Notes: generated by a model not told the origin, from the letters alone. Shown: positions 28,496 to 37,362, counted from the first letter of the stretch. The stretch is 64,000 bases of DNA from Clostridia bacterium (GCA_017620615.1 JAGAUW010000014.1:1-64000); one strand, 5' to 3'. Numbers and translations are program-made.

Positions 28496-30856
28496 ATGCT
28501 TTTATCAATGAACTGGATTTCTGACTTTGTTGATCTGTCAGGTCTTGACAAACTTAAACTTATAAATCAATTCTCGCTTTCCACAGCCGAGGTTGAAAAC
28601 GAAATATTCTTTAAGGGAAGCGACATCGAGGGCATCGTGGTTGCAGAAATAAAATCTGTTGAAGACCACCCCGAATCAAAAAAGCTTCACCTCCTGAAAG
28701 TCGACGCAGGTGACGGGCAGCTTACCGACGTTGTCTGCGGTGCGCCAAACGTACGTGTTGGTATGAAAACCGCCTTTGCAAAGGTTGGTGCAAAAATTGG
28801 TGAAATCACAATCGCACCCCGCCCCTTGGCAGGTTACCCCTCACACGGTATGTGCTGCTCAGAAAAGGAGCTCGGTATCAGCGACAACCACGAGGGAATT
28901 ATGGACATCACAGAGGATGTACCCTGCGGAACTTCCGTAAAAGACATATACCAGATTGACGATATCGTTTTTGAGGTTGACAACAAGTCCCTCACAAACC
29001 GTCCTGACCTTTGGGGGCACTACGGCATTGCACGTGAATTTGCAGCCCTTGCAAACCGCCCGCTTAAGCCTTTTGAAGCAGTTGACCTTAGTGCGTATAA
29101 TAATCTTCCCAAAATTGATATGAAGATTGAAGACCCTCTCTGCCAGAGATATTCTTGCTTACAGGTTGAAAACATTACAAAAACAATCAGCCCTGTTAAT
29201 ATGCGTATCCGCCTCTTCTACTGCGGTATGCGTGGCATAAATCTCCTTGCTGACCTTACAAACTACCTTATGCTTGAAATGGGTCAGCCAATGCACGCAT
29301 TCGACTCACGCAAGGTTGAAAAACTCCGCATAAAGAGATTTGACAAGCCATTCACATTCAAAACTCTTGATGGAATCGACCGAAACATTGACGAAAACAC
29401 CCTTATGATTTGCAATGACAATACTCCCGTTGCTATTGCAGGTATAATGGGCGGTCTCGACTCTGAAATTGTGGATGACACCACAACCCTGACACTTGAA
29501 TCTGCCACCTTTGACGCAGTTTCAATCCGCAAATCAACAGTTCGTCTTGCCCACAGAACAGATGCGTCAATGCGCTATGAAAAGTGCCTTGACCCCGAAA
29601 TGACTGTTCTGGCAATCGCAAGGTTTGTGAAGCTCCTCACCGACATTGACAGCGGTGTTAAGGTTGTGTCAAGCCTTACAGATGAGTATGTATTCCGTTA
29701 TGACAATATCAAAATCGACTTTGATAAGAATTTTGTTGACCGCTATGCAGGAATCGAAATTCCAAACGATACAATCCTGAATACTCTCAAAGCTCTTGGC
29801 TTCGAGGTTAAGCTTGACAGCGACAAATTCTCGGTCCAGGTTCCCTCATGGCGTGCCACCAAGGATGTTACAATGAAAGCTGACATCATCGAAGAAATCA
29901 CAAGAATTTATGGCTATGACAACTTTGACATTCATACGGCGGTTGCACCCCTTTATCCTATCCGCGCGGCTCAGGAAAAAACCGATGAAGACCGCATCAA
30001 GGATATTCTCGTTAAGCGTTTTTCACTTCACGAAACTCATTCTTATATTTGGGCTTACTTTGATGAATACAGGGCTCTTGGAATTGAGATTGAGAATAAC
30101 ATCAAGCTTGTGAACGCCACAAACCCGAATATTGAAACAATAAGAAACTCAATTGTTCCCACCCAGCTCTGTCAGGTGAAATACAACACAGGTTTCAGTA
30201 CAGATTTCGGTCTTTTTGAAATCGGCAGAACAGTGAACGGAATGAAAGACGGCAATCTCTGTGACGAACACAAAAAGCTCTCTATCACACTTTTCAGCAA
30301 GACAAAGAGCGTTGAAACTCTTTACTTCGAGCTTCGTGATATGCTGGCAGTTGTGGCGGATGATATCAAGCATCAGGCTCTCGCCTTTGCACTCACAGAG
30401 GCGACTCATTCATATGAACACCCAAAGAACCTCAATACCATTCTTTGTGACGGCAAAGAGCTTGGACGGATTGGCATTGTTCATCCCACAATCTCAAAAA
30501 ATATTGACAAAAAAGCAGCCATCGTCTTTGCAGAAATCGATGTGCGTAACTTCTCTGAAATCAAAAATGCAAGCATCCGATATCAGGAGCCGTCAAAATA
30601 TCCTGAAATGGAAATTGACGTATCCTTTGTGTCAAAAAAATTCGCACCAATCGGCGACGCAATAAAGAATGCCAACTGTGACCTTATCAAATCGGTAACT
30701 GTGGTTGACACCTACACCGACGAAAACGGAAAATCAATCACCGTAAGAATGATTTTCTCTCACCCTGAAAGAACTCTCACCAAAGAAGAGGTTATGGAAA
30801 TTGTTGATGCAATAATCGCAAACCTTGAATCTCAGGGAATTATGATGAAGAAATAA
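28496..30856 (+). CDS. pheT: Phenylalanyl-tRNA synthetase beta subunit
   Basis: 786 residues: N-terminal tRNA-binding OB domain (VVAEIKSVEDHPESKKLHL), B3/B4 editing domain, B5 domain, core, and C-terminal ferredoxin-fold anticodon-binding domain (YPEMEIDVSF to the end). Overall standard length. It follows pheS by 22 bp behind AAAGGAG under the same T-box. Confidence 0.96.
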   Translation: MLLSMNWISDFVDLSGLDKLKLINQFSLSTAEVENEIFFKGSDIEGIVVAEIKSVEDHPESKKLHLLKVDAGDGQLTDVVCGAPNVRVGMKTAFAKVGAKIGEITIAPRPLAGYPSHGMCCSEKELGISDNHEGIMDITEDVPCGTSVKDIYQIDDIVFEVDNKSLTNRPDLWGHYGIAREFAALANRPLKPFEAVDLSAYNNLPKIDMKIEDPLCQRYSCLQVENITKTISPVNMRIRLFYCGMRGINLLADLTNYLMLEMGQPMHAFDSRKVEKLRIKRFDKPFTFKTLDGIDRNIDENTLMICNDNTPVAIAGIMGGLDSEIVDDTTTLTLESATFDAVSIRKSTVRLAHRTDASMRYEKCLDPEMTVLAIARFVKLLTDIDSGVKVVSSLTDEYVFRYDNIKIDFDKNFVDRYAGIEIPNDTILNTLKALGFEVKLDSDKFSVQVPSWRATKDVTMKADIIEEITRIYGYDNFDIHTAVAPLYPIRAAQEKTDEDRIKDILVKRFSLHETHSYIWAYFDEYRALGIEIENNIKLVNATNPNIETIRNSIVPTQLCQVKYNTGFSTDFGLFEIGRTVNGMKDGNLCDEHKKLSITLFSKTKSVETLYFELRDMLAVVADDIKHQALAFALTEATHSYEHPKNLNTILCDGKELGRIGIVHPTISKNIDKKAAIVFAEIDVRNFSEIKNASIRYQEPSKYPEMEIDVSFVSKKFAPIGDAIKNANCDLIKSVTVVDTYTDENGKSITVRMIFSHPERTLTKEEVMEIVDAIIANLESQGIMMKK

Positions 30857-30894
30857 GTGCTTATAACAAATACAAAAAAGCCATTCTATGAACC

Positions 30895-30935
30895 GACCCC
30901 CAATCGTTAGATTTCTGGTCTAACTTTTGGGGGTC
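30895..30935. repeat. Interrupted palindrome resembling outward IS ends
   Basis: GACCCCCAA (30895-30903) pairs with TTGGGGGTC (30927-30935) and GTTAGA with TCTAAC, separated by a TC/TT internal bulge and a 7-nt loop. There is no T-tract on either side, so it is not a standard terminator, though it follows pheT. The arms resemble the GACCCCCAAAAGTTAGAC-type termini I associate with IS3-like elements, which is recollection rather than a match I could run. Confidence 0.5.
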
Positions 30936-30965
30936 ACATCAAAATTTTCGCAAGTTCTTTTTCTA

Positions 30966-31490
30966 TCAATCTCTTTCTGATTCCCACTCCAGAATTGTTC
31001 CGTCAAGGGCATTTATTTTTGCATCATATTCTGTGGTATCTTTTTTAAAATCCACCTCGTATTTCCATATTCCATTTTCCTGTTCAAGCTCAATTCTGTC
31101 AAAAATCACACTTTCATTTGTTACATTGGCTTTTTTCAGGGCAATTTCCTTTGCTCTTTCCTCACCTATGAATTTTGATTTTTCTTCATTTGTAGGTGAT
31201 GTATTTCCGCTGTTTCCGGACCGGTCGCCATCATTCTTAGAGTTTTCGTGGTTAGTAATCAAAGAGTTTTCACCATTCATTGAATTGTCACCTTCAAGCA
31301 TAGCTTTTTCGTCATTCATAATGGCTTTTCCGTCATTCACAAGTGCATCTGCACCTTTTTCCACCTGCTGTGCGCCATTCTTTACAGCGTTTTTTCCCGT
31401 CTCCACTGCATTACAACCCGCCACAAGGCACATAAGAGAAATAACTGTGACTATCATTGTTATTACTTTTTTTATATTCAAAATATTCAT
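30966..31490 (-). CDS. PepSY-domain lipoprotein
   Basis: 174 residues. Lipoprotein signal peptide with lipobox LVAGC, so the mature protein would be tethered to the outer face of the membrane by the cysteine. A low-complexity Asn/Ser/Gly/Lys linker (about 40-105) leads to a C-terminal PepSY-like domain, IGEERAKEIALKKANV followed by IWKYEVDFKK and YDAKINALDGTIL. PepSY domains often bind or inhibit peptidases; target unknown. Stands alone. Confidence 0.8.
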   Translation of the reverse strand: MNILNIKKVITMIVTVISLMCLVAGCNAVETGKNAVKNGAQQVEKGADALVNDGKAIMNDEKAMLEGDNSMNGENSLITNHENSKNDGDRSGNSGNTSPTNEEKSKFIGEERAKEIALKKANVTNESVIFDRIELEQENGIWKYEVDFKKDTTEYDAKINALDGTILEWESERD

Positions 31491-31581
31491 CTCCTTTGAC
31501 AGTAGTATATGTTTTTATAGATAAAATAATCGCGTAAATAAAAAATTTTAATTCAAATATTTGAAGACACAGATGTCAAAC

Positions 31582-31611
31582 AAAAACAGCCGCTTTTCGC
31601 GGCTGTTTTTT
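31582..31611. terminator. Bidirectional hairpin terminator
   Basis: AAAAACAGCCGC (31582-31593), TTTTC loop, GCGGCTGTTTTT (31599-31610). It lies downstream of the carrier pseudogene on the minus strand and upstream of the lipoprotein gene. Confidence 0.8.
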
Positions 31612-31631
31612 AGTTTGATAAATAAGCATTA

Positions 31632-32027
31632 TTATATGCACAAATACTGATAAAAAGTCAAAATGAGAGAAAGGAATATAGGACACGTAAATGTAGACAC
31701 AAAGCAAAGCTGTGCACCAGTGTGGCTGTCCCCTCCATAAGCCTCAGGAAAAACTATACTGTTGAGACCTGTAGGAAGTGTCAAACTTATAATCATTATA
31801 ATTGCAATATTCTGCGGTACTTTCACAGCTGAAATTATAAACACTGCAATAATCGGAATTATAACCAATTTGATGGCACACGCAACATATACTTTTGTAT
31901 TTGAGACCATTTTTTCAGGTTATTGTTAGCAAAAACAACACCCGTAAGTATCATCGCCGCAGGCGCCAAAGAATTTGCCACTGTTTCGATAATTGTTTCT
32001 GCAAATGTCAGAAAAATGGCATAAAAT
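31632..32027 (-). pseudogene. Remnant of an auxin-efflux-carrier (AEC) family transporter
   Basis: Only the C-terminal half of a roughly 310-residue AEC permease remains. One frame gives ETVANSLAPAAMILTGVVFA ending in NNNLKK; the next frame continues with MVSNTKVYVACAIKLVIIP and the signature LPTGLNSIVFPEAYGG. The switch falls at an A6 run; one extra A would restore a continuous AEC reading, so a one-base deletion is likely. The N-terminal half is absent, and the remnant begins at the rubrerythrin terminator. Confidence 0.82.
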
Positions 32028-32057
32028 AAGGGTTTGGAGTGTTCCAAACCCTTTATT
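32024..32057 (-). terminator. Intrinsic terminator after rubrerythrin
   Basis: AAGGGTTTGGA (32028-32038) pairs with TCCAAACCCTT (32043-32053); on the minus strand an AT-rich TTATTTTAT tail follows. Confidence 0.78.
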
Positions 32058-32061
32058 TATC

Positions 32062-32649
32062 TTACTTGAAGAACCTATTGAGGAAACCTTCAAATGCCTT
32101 CCCGTGTCTTGCCTCGTCTCTTGCCATTTCGTGAACAGTGTCATGAATAGCATCAAGACCATTTTTCTTTGCGCAGGATGCAAGGTCAAACTTGCCCTGG
32201 GTTGCGCCGTATTCACAATCAACTCTCCACTTGAGGTTGTCTTTTGTTGTAGCTTTCATATTGGGCTCAAGGTCCTCGCCCAAAAGCTCTGCAAACTTTG
32301 CAGCATGTTCTGCTTCTTCAAAAGCAGCCTTTTCCCAATAAAGCCCAACTTCGGGATAACCCTCGCGATGAGCAATTCTTGCCATGCAAAGATACATACC
32401 AACCTCAGCACACTCGCCGTTGAAATTTGCCATAAGCTGTTCAAAGATATACTTTTTGTCTTCTTCGCTTATGTCAGGGTTGTTCTTCACAGTTTTGCCA
32501 TAAACACCATATTCGTGCTCTGCAGCAAGTGCTGCGCCTTCTTGCATTTCCTTGAACTTTTCAGCCGGAACCTTGCACACCGGACAAGCTGCGGGAGGAG
32601 CATCTCCCTCGTGAACGTAACCACATACTGAACATACAAATTTTTTCAT
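32062..32649 (-). CDS. Reverse rubrerythrin
   Basis: Non-heme diiron peroxidase reducing hydrogen peroxide in anaerobes. The rubredoxin domain is N-terminal ([18 protein letters not shown]; residues 6-26), unlike ordinary rubrerythrin where it is C-terminal. A ferritin-like four-helix bundle follows with Glu/His ligands in [20 protein letters not shown] and [10 protein letters not shown]. 195 residues. Directly downstream of the perR-like gene by 13 bp, so the peroxide sensor and its effector form one operon. Confidence 0.95.
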   Translation of the reverse strand: MKKFVCSVCGYVHEGDAPPAACPVCKVPAEKFKEMQEGAALAAEHEYGVYGKTVKNNPDISEEDKKYIFEQLMANFNGECAEVGMYLCMARIAHREGYPEVGLYWEKAAFEEAEHAAKFAELLGEDLEPNMKATTKDNLKWRVDCEYGATQGKFDLASCAKKNGLDAIHDTVHEMARDEARHGKAFEGFLNRFFK

Positions 32650-32662
32650 AATAATTTTCCTC

Positions 32663-33055
32663 CTAAAATTTTATACTTTTGCACTGCGAACACTTTCCTG
32701 TAAACAGCGTATAGTGTTCAAAAATTTCTCCATCATACATATCTGCCGCCCAGGCATTGAACTTTTCAAACGGCTCCGCATCTATATCATCAATTTTTCC
32801 GCACTGTGTGCAGCAAACGTGATAATGGGGATTTGGATTTCCGTCAAAATGCTCACTGGCTGTGCCCATATGCAATTTCTGGATTGTTCCTTTTTCCGAA
32901 AGCTGTGAAAGATTTCTGTATACTGTGCCAAGACTTATGTTCGGAATAATCTTTCTGACCTCGGAATAGACCCAGTCGGCTGTTGGGTGACACTTAGTGC
33001 CTTGTATCACCTCAAGAATCGCCTCCCGCTGTCTGCTTCTCTTTGTATTTGTCAC
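32663..33055 (-). CDS. perR: Fur-family peroxide regulator (PerR-like)
   Basis: 130 residues: winged helix with [12 protein letters not shown], a metal region [16 protein letters not shown], and two structural zinc CxxC pairs (CTQC, CSQC). Its operon partner is a peroxide-scavenging rubrerythrin and a PerR-box-like palindrome overlaps its promoter, supporting PerR over Fur or Zur. Expected to be autorepressed and induced by peroxide oxidation of the iron-bound regulator. Confidence 0.9.
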   Translation of the reverse strand: MTNTKRSRQREAILEVIQGTKCHPTADWVYSEVRKIIPNISLGTVYRNLSQLSEKGTIQKLHMGTASEHFDGNPNPHYHVCCTQCGKIDDIDAEPFEKFNAWAADMYDGEIFEHYTLFTGKCSQCKSIKF

Positions 33056-33086
33056 AACAGCACCTCATTTTCAATATTGATAACTG

Positions 33087-33101
33087 TTACTATTATTATA
33101 A
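33087..33101. promoter_or_regulatory. PerR box over the perR promoter
   Basis: Minus-strand TTATAATAATAGTAA differs from the per box TTATAATNATTATAA at two positions. It overlaps the -10, and flanking CTGTTA/TAACAG extends the dyad. Confidence 0.72.
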
Positions 33102-33122
33102 CAGATTATTTTTGTTTGTCAA
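33095..33122 (-). promoter_or_regulatory. Promoter for perR-rubrerythrin
   Basis: TTGACA (33117-33122), 16-bp spacer, TATAAT (33095-33100) on the minus strand, with the per box covering the -10. Confidence 0.8.
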
Positions 33123-33206
33123 TACTTTTTTTTAAATTTTTTAGAAAATTTTTCCTGAAGAAAAAAGCCACTGTAGCAGAGGCTTTTCTGAGATTTTTGT
33201 GGCATA

Positions 33207-33242
33207 AAAAAAGACCGGATTTTTAAAAATCCGGTCCGTTTT
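33207..33242. terminator. Intrinsic terminator after the CD1247-type gene
   Basis: Perfect 12-bp stem GACCGGATTTTT/AAAAATCCGGTC (33213-33236) with A/T runs on both flanks. On the minus strand it follows the stop at 33253. Confidence 0.85.
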
Positions 33243-33252
33243 TCAAAAAATA

Positions 33253-33669
33253 CTATTCACAGTCGCAATCTTCGCAGTCACATTCGTCGCAGTCGCAGTC
33301 ACAATCAAAGTCAAACTCGATTGTTGCACCGCAGGTGGGACAAAGAATTTCGCCATCCATAAGGTCTTCAGCAGAAACGATTATCTCTTCGCCGCAGCCC
33401 TGACAACAGATTTCAAATTCATCGTCATCTTCTGCGTCATAATATTCGTCAAACACTTCATTTCCAATTACTTCAACTTCTTCGTCCAAATCTTCAATCT
33501 GGTCAGCAAGAAAGCCCTGCTCTGCATCAAGAGATTCTATCTCTACTGCAATATCATTTAAAAAATCAATGATTTCAGAAAGAAGCTTACCTTCATTTTT
33601 TTCTGTATCAAGTTTCATTCCGTCAGCAAGGCCCTTGAGGTATGCTGCACGATTTGTAAGTTCAGCCAT
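33253..33669 (-). CDS. CD1247 N-terminal-domain-like protein with zinc ribbon and Asp/Cys tail
   Basis: 138 residues. The N-terminus (RAAYLKGLADGMKLD, then EGKLLSEIIDFLNDIA) matches a short helical domain known from Clostridia, with an acidic coiled coil after it. A zinc ribbon follows (CCQGCGEE, then CPTCGAT). The protein ends in an unusual run of alternating Asp/Glu and Cys, at least seven cysteines in the last 18 residues, suggesting metal binding. Downstream of efp, a neighbourhood typical for the family, but with its own terminator. Confidence 0.78.
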   Translation of the reverse strand: MAELTNRAAYLKGLADGMKLDTEKNEGKLLSEIIDFLNDIAVEIESLDAEQGFLADQIEDLDEEVEVIGNEVFDEYYDAEDDDEFEICCQGCGEEIIVSAEDLMDGEILCPTCGATIEFDFDCDCDCDECDCEDCDCE

Positions 33670-33711
33670 TTTAAAGTCCTCCGTAAATATTTATTTTGCC
33701 ATATGCAATTT

Positions 33712-33748
33712 TAAAAAGAAGGCTCAAACCCTATTTTGAGTTTGAGCC
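33712..33748 (-). terminator. Intrinsic terminator after efp
   Basis: GGCTCAAAC (33721-33729) pairs with GTTTGAGCC (33740-33748); on the minus strand a TTCTTTTT tail follows. Confidence 0.85.
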
Positions 33749-33761
33749 GCAGAACCTGAAA

Positions 33762-34316
33762 TTATACTCTTGAAAGATATTCAGATGTTCTTGTGTCGAT
33801 TTTAATCATATCACCCTCGTTAATAAACGCAGGGACAGTAACGATTGCACCGGTCTCAACAGTAGCAGGCTTTGTAACGTTTGTAGCTGTGTTACCCTTT
33901 ACGCCAGGTTCAGTCGCTGTAACCACGAGTTCAACAAAAGTCGGGGGTTCAACAGCGAACACGTTGCCTTTGTGTGAAAGAATGGTAACAGTCATATTTT
34001 CCTTAACGAACTTGAGAGCGTCGCCAAGCTGGTCAGCACTCAAAGGAATCTGCTCATAGTCCTGGTCCATGAAGTAATAAAGACCGCCGTCCTCATAGAG
34101 ATATTCCATTTCCTTTCTTTCAATATGTGCCTTTGCAACCTTTTCTGTCGGGTTGAAAGATCTTTCAACAACGCCGCCTGTAATAACATTCTTCATTTTT
34201 GTTCTTACGAAAGCTGCACCTTTACCGGGCTTTACATGTTGAAATTCAACAACCTGGTAAACGTTGCCTTCAAATTCAAAAGTAATGCCGTTTCTGAATT
34301 CACCAGCAGATATCAT
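33762..34316 (-). CDS. efp: Translation elongation factor P
   Basis: Relieves ribosome stalling at polyproline. 184 residues, three OB-like domains. The tip of domain I is KPGKGAAF with the potentially modified lysine K32, and the C-terminal signature is [16 protein letters not shown]. Its own promoter and terminator make it monocistronic, although the peptidase gene upstream on the same strand is its usual neighbour. Confidence 0.97.
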   Translation of the reverse strand: MISAGEFRNGITFEFEGNVYQVVEFQHVKPGKGAAFVRTKMKNVITGGVVERSFNPTEKVAKAHIERKEMEYLYEDGGLYYFMDQDYEQIPLSADQLGDALKFVKENMTVTILSHKGNVFAVEPPTFVELVVTATEPGVKGNTATNVTKPATVETGAIVTVPAFINEGDMIKIDTRTSEYLSRV

Positions 34317-34351
34317 TGGTATTTCCTCCTAACAATTTTATTCTACATTAT

Positions 34352-34380
34352 ATTGTATACTACTATCTGAAAAAAATCAA
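34352..34380 (-). promoter_or_regulatory. Promoter for efp
   Basis: TTGATT (34375-34380), 17-bp spacer, TACAAT (34352-34357) on the minus strand. Confidence 0.65.
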
Positions 34381-34419
34381 GATAATTTTTTCATTATTGC
34401 TCATTTTGTCTATATTTTT

Positions 34420-35472
34420 CTAAAGTTCAATCAATTCTTTTGTCACACTGGTAAGATTTTCGCAGCCGTCTTTCTTGACAACAACCAAATCTTCAATCCT
34501 AACGCCGCCAAAGTCGGGGATATAAATCCCGGGTTCACAGCTGACCACCATATTTTCTTGGAGCACAATTTCGGATTTAGGTGAAAGGTTTGGAAGCTCG
34601 TGCACCAAAAGCCCTACACCGTGTCCAAGGGAATGCCTGAAATACTGCCCAAAGCCACATTTTTCTATATATTCTCTTGCCGCTTTGTCTGCATCGCAGC
34701 CACGTATCCCCCGGCGGATGGCATCAAGACCGATTTGCTGTGCTTCCTTCACTACATTATATATCTTTTTCTGCTCGCCACTGGGCTTTCCCACAACAAT
34801 AGTTCTTGTCATATCCGAGCAGTATCCGTCCACATTACAACCAAAATCCATGGTGACAAAATCACCCTTTTCAATTTTTTTGTTGCTTGGCGTTCCGTGT
34901 GGAAGGCTTGTACGCTTTCCTGAAATGGCTATTGTGTCAAAAGCTATGCCATCAGCACCGTTCTTTTTCATAAAATATTCAATTTCAAGGGCAATGTCTT
35001 TTTCACGCACATCTGGTTTTATAAATTCAAGAATATGTTCAAACGCTTTTGAGCCAATTTCTTCAGCTTGTTTGATTTTTTCAAGCTCTTTATCTGTCTT
35101 TACCATTCGCATTGTGTTCATATTGTCCGAGCCAAAGATAATCTCACAATTTTCCAGCGCCTTTGATATTCTGTCATAATCTCTTGCACTGATTTCATTA
35201 TCTTCAACCAATAGCTTTTTGCAACAGCTCTCGTTTAAAAGTTTGCAGGCAGAACCAAGATAATCATTTGTTTCAGTCAATAAAAATTCTGTCGTCTCAT
35301 TCTCTGCCTGTTCAATATATCGTGAATCCGTAAGAAGAAACTTTTTATCAAAAGCAAAAAGAACCGCACCCTCTCCTCCTGCAAAGCCACTGAAATACCG
35401 CATGTTGTGGGACGAGGTGACAAGGACAGCAATGCCCTCTTTCAAAAATTTATCAAGCTTTTTATTCATCAA
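34420..35472 (-). CDS. Xaa-Pro aminopeptidase family protein (M24)
   Basis: Metallopeptidase removing N-terminal residues next to proline. 350 residues: N-terminal creatinase-type domain, then the pita-bread domain with the five metal ligands in MDFGCNVDGYCSD, RHSLGHGVGL, SCEPGIY and GGVRIED. Commonly next to efp in Firmicutes. Its start overlaps the 3' end of the endonuclease IV-like gene by 11 bp, showing coupling. Confidence 0.93.
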   Translation of the reverse strand: MMNKKLDKFLKEGIAVLVTSSHNMRYFSGFAGGEGAVLFAFDKKFLLTDSRYIEQAENETTEFLLTETNDYLGSACKLLNESCCKKLLVEDNEISARDYDRISKALENCEIIFGSDNMNTMRMVKTDKELEKIKQAEEIGSKAFEHILEFIKPDVREKDIALEIEYFMKKNGADGIAFDTIAISGKRTSLPHGTPSNKKIEKGDFVTMDFGCNVDGYCSDMTRTIVVGKPSGEQKKIYNVVKEAQQIGLDAIRRGIRGCDADKAAREYIEKCGFGQYFRHSLGHGVGLLVHELPNLSPKSEIVLQENMVVSCEPGIYIPDFGGVRIEDLVVVKKDGCENLTSVTKELIEL

Positions 35473-36319
35473 GCATCCCCCTGTAAATTTCCTGCATTTT
35501 CACTGCATCTCGAGTTTGTGTGCCGCGGGATTCGCATATGATTATGGGTGAAAGGCCGCGCTTTGCCACGATTTTTGCTATGGGATCAAATTCAGGCTCA
35601 AACTCAGTTTCGTCAAAGGTATGGTGTTTCTTCTCGCCGCTGTTTGTATACTCAATGCGGCTGTAGTGGGAATGAAAATTCTTAAGCCGATACTCTCCCA
35701 GTTTTTTGTGAATGGTATCAAACACATGTTCATAATCTTCCATGGTTTTAAGTCCGCCGAGGGTCTGGGCGTTTACATGACCAAAATCAATGGTTGGGAT
35801 GAGCCTTTCATCAATACTGCAAAGCTCACACACCTCCTGAACAGTGCCAAGCTGCTTCACCTTGCCCATGGTTTCGGGGCAAATATAGATATCTCCAAAC
35901 CCGGCTTCGTCCGCTGCCACCACCGCCCTTGAAAGTGTGTCTTTCGCAAGTTCGAGTGCCTCTTTCCTTGTTATATCACCGCAAGCCCCTGAATGAACCA
36001 CAATTCTTTTCGCGCCCATTTCCTTTGCAGCTTTCAATGTTCTCAGTATATAATCTATGCTTTTATCACGTTTTTCGGCTTCGGTTGATGACAGACTGAT
36101 ATAATACGGCGCGTGCACCGATAATACAATACCGCACTCGGCAGCATTTTCGCCAAGCTTTTTTGCCGCTTCGTCGGAAATTTTAACACCCTTGCCGCAC
36201 TGATATTCATAGGCACCGAGTCCGTTCTCTTTCACCCATAAAGGTGCACTTAAAGACGACCGCTTTCCTGATGCATAAAACTCTTCGCAGTTCCCTGCAG
36301 GACCAAACAGTGCTTTCAT
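35462..36319 (-). CDS. nfo: Endonuclease IV-type AP endonuclease (TIM barrel)
   Basis: Sugar-phosphate isomerase/AP endonuclease fold with endonuclease IV motifs: SVHAPYYISL, RIVVHSGA, ICPETMGK, TIDFGHVNAQ, NFHSHYS and ICESRGT carry the His, Glu and Asp ligands of the trinuclear zinc site. 285 residues from the ATG at 36319, close to family length. Acts in base excision repair of abasic sites. Some members of this fold are isomerases, so substrate is inferred. Confidence 0.85.
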   Translation of the reverse strand: MKALFGPAGNCEEFYASGKRSSLSAPLWVKENGLGAYEYQCGKGVKISDEAAKKLGENAAECGIVLSVHAPYYISLSSTEAEKRDKSIDYILRTLKAAKEMGAKRIVVHSGACGDITRKEALELAKDTLSRAVVAADEAGFGDIYICPETMGKVKQLGTVQEVCELCSIDERLIPTIDFGHVNAQTLGGLKTMEDYEHVFDTIHKKLGEYRLKNFHSHYSRIEYTNSGEKKHHTFDETEFEPEFDPIAKIVAKRGLSPIIICESRGTQTRDAVKMQEIYRGMLDE

Positions 36320-36337
36320 AATCAAAATCTCAAATCC

Positions 36338-36826
36338 TTATCTAAAATTTTTAAGTATCATTTTTTCAAATCGGCGTTTAAATTTCACAAATCTATCCTC
36401 TACCTCAGAAATGGGATTTACCAGAATTGTATACATCCCAAGCCAATTTCCGCCCCATATATCCGTGAAAAGCTGGTCACCAACAAGAGCCGTTTCTCCG
36501 GGGCTTACCTCCATAAGTCTGCAGGCTCTTTTCAGATACTTTCCAAGAGGCTTAAGTGCCTTTGCCTTGTATGGAACACCTACACTGTCAGCAAAGGTCT
36601 TTACCCGCATTTCGTCATTATTGGACGCAAAAAACACCCCAAAGCCTTTATCCTTTAGCACATTTATCCACTCTGCGGTTTTCTCATCAGGAAGAGGCAT
36701 AGCATAAGTCGCCAAGGTATTGTCTATATCAAAAATAAACGCCTTTACCCCGTTTTGTGAGAGGTCCTGAAGGTCAATATCAAAAACCGTATCCACAAAA
36801 ACCTCGGGCAAAAATATATTCTTCAT
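36338..36826 (-). CDS. yqeG: YqeG-family HAD IIIA phosphatase
   Basis: 162 residues with HAD motif I DIDNTL (D33/D35), motif II ASNN, motif III lysine in KPLGKYLKRA and motif IV VGDQLFTDIWGGN. Known members dephosphorylate phosphatidylglycerophosphate (related to mitochondrial PTPMT1/Gep4 and plant PGPP1); the bacterial substrate here is inferred. Between yqeY and the endonuclease gene, all on the minus strand. Confidence 0.9.
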   Translation of the reverse strand: MKNIFLPEVFVDTVFDIDLQDLSQNGVKAFIFDIDNTLATYAMPLPDEKTAEWINVLKDKGFGVFFASNNDEMRVKTFADSVGVPYKAKALKPLGKYLKRACRLMEVSPGETALVGDQLFTDIWGGNWLGMYTILVNPISEVEDRFVKFKRRFEKMILKNFR

Positions 36827-36843
36827 CTATCTTTCCTCTGGGT

Positions 36844-37287
36844 TTATGAAAGTTTTTCTTTTGCTATTTCGTTTATCATTTTGCCGTCGGCTCTGCCTTT
36901 AACCTTGGGCATAACAATTGCCATAATTTTTCCTATATCGCGCATTGATGCCGCACCCGTCTCGGATATAGCAGCAATCACGATTTCTTCAAGTTCTTCA
37001 CGAGTCAGCTGCGCGGGAAGATAGGCGAGAAGAATTTCGATTTCGCGCTTTATGTCTGAAATAAGGTCGTCCCTGCCGCTTTTTTCATATTCAGGCAAAA
37101 CGTCACGACGCTTTTTGAGTTCCTTTGCAATAACCTCAAGAACCCCTTCTTCATCAAGCTCGGTAAGGTTATCCTTTTCAAACTGCAAAATTGCAGAACG
37201 TATCATCTGCACAGTATTTTTTCTTATGGTGTTCTTTTCCTTCATTGCATCCTTTAAATCCTGCATCAAAGTTTCTTTTAAAGCCAT
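36844..37287 (-). CDS. yqeY: GatB/YqeY-domain protein
   Basis: 147 residues matching YqeY: LKDAMKEKNTIRKNTVQMIR at the start, YLPAQLTREELE in the middle, and GKIMAIVMPKVKGRADG near the end. Resembles the C-terminal tRNA-contacting region of GatB, function unsettled. Downstream of rpsU, a conserved rpsU-yqeY pair, but with a terminator-like hairpin between them. Confidence 0.94.
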   Translation of the reverse strand: MALKETLMQDLKDAMKEKNTIRKNTVQMIRSAILQFEKDNLTELDEEGVLEVIAKELKKRRDVLPEYEKSGRDDLISDIKREIEILLAYLPAQLTREELEEIVIAAISETGAASMRDIGKIMAIVMPKVKGRADGKMINEIAKEKLS

Positions 37288-37310
37288 TTTTTATACCTCC
37301 ATATCTTCAA

Positions 37311-37345
37311 ATAAAAGGTCGCCATCAGAAATTTGACGGCGACCT
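37311..37345 (-). terminator. Hairpin terminator between rpsU and yqeY
   Basis: AGGTCGCC (37316-37323) pairs with GGCGACCT (37338-37345); the minus-strand tail is TTTTATTT. Probably a partial terminator that raises rpsU over yqeY. Confidence 0.75.
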
Positions 37346-37362
37346 AAATAAACTGTAAAAAA

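Noticed and set aside
33163-33187. AAAAGCC/GGCTTTT hairpin as a second terminator
   Set aside because: Only 7 bp with an 11-nt loop and no T-run; more likely chance near the perR promoter.
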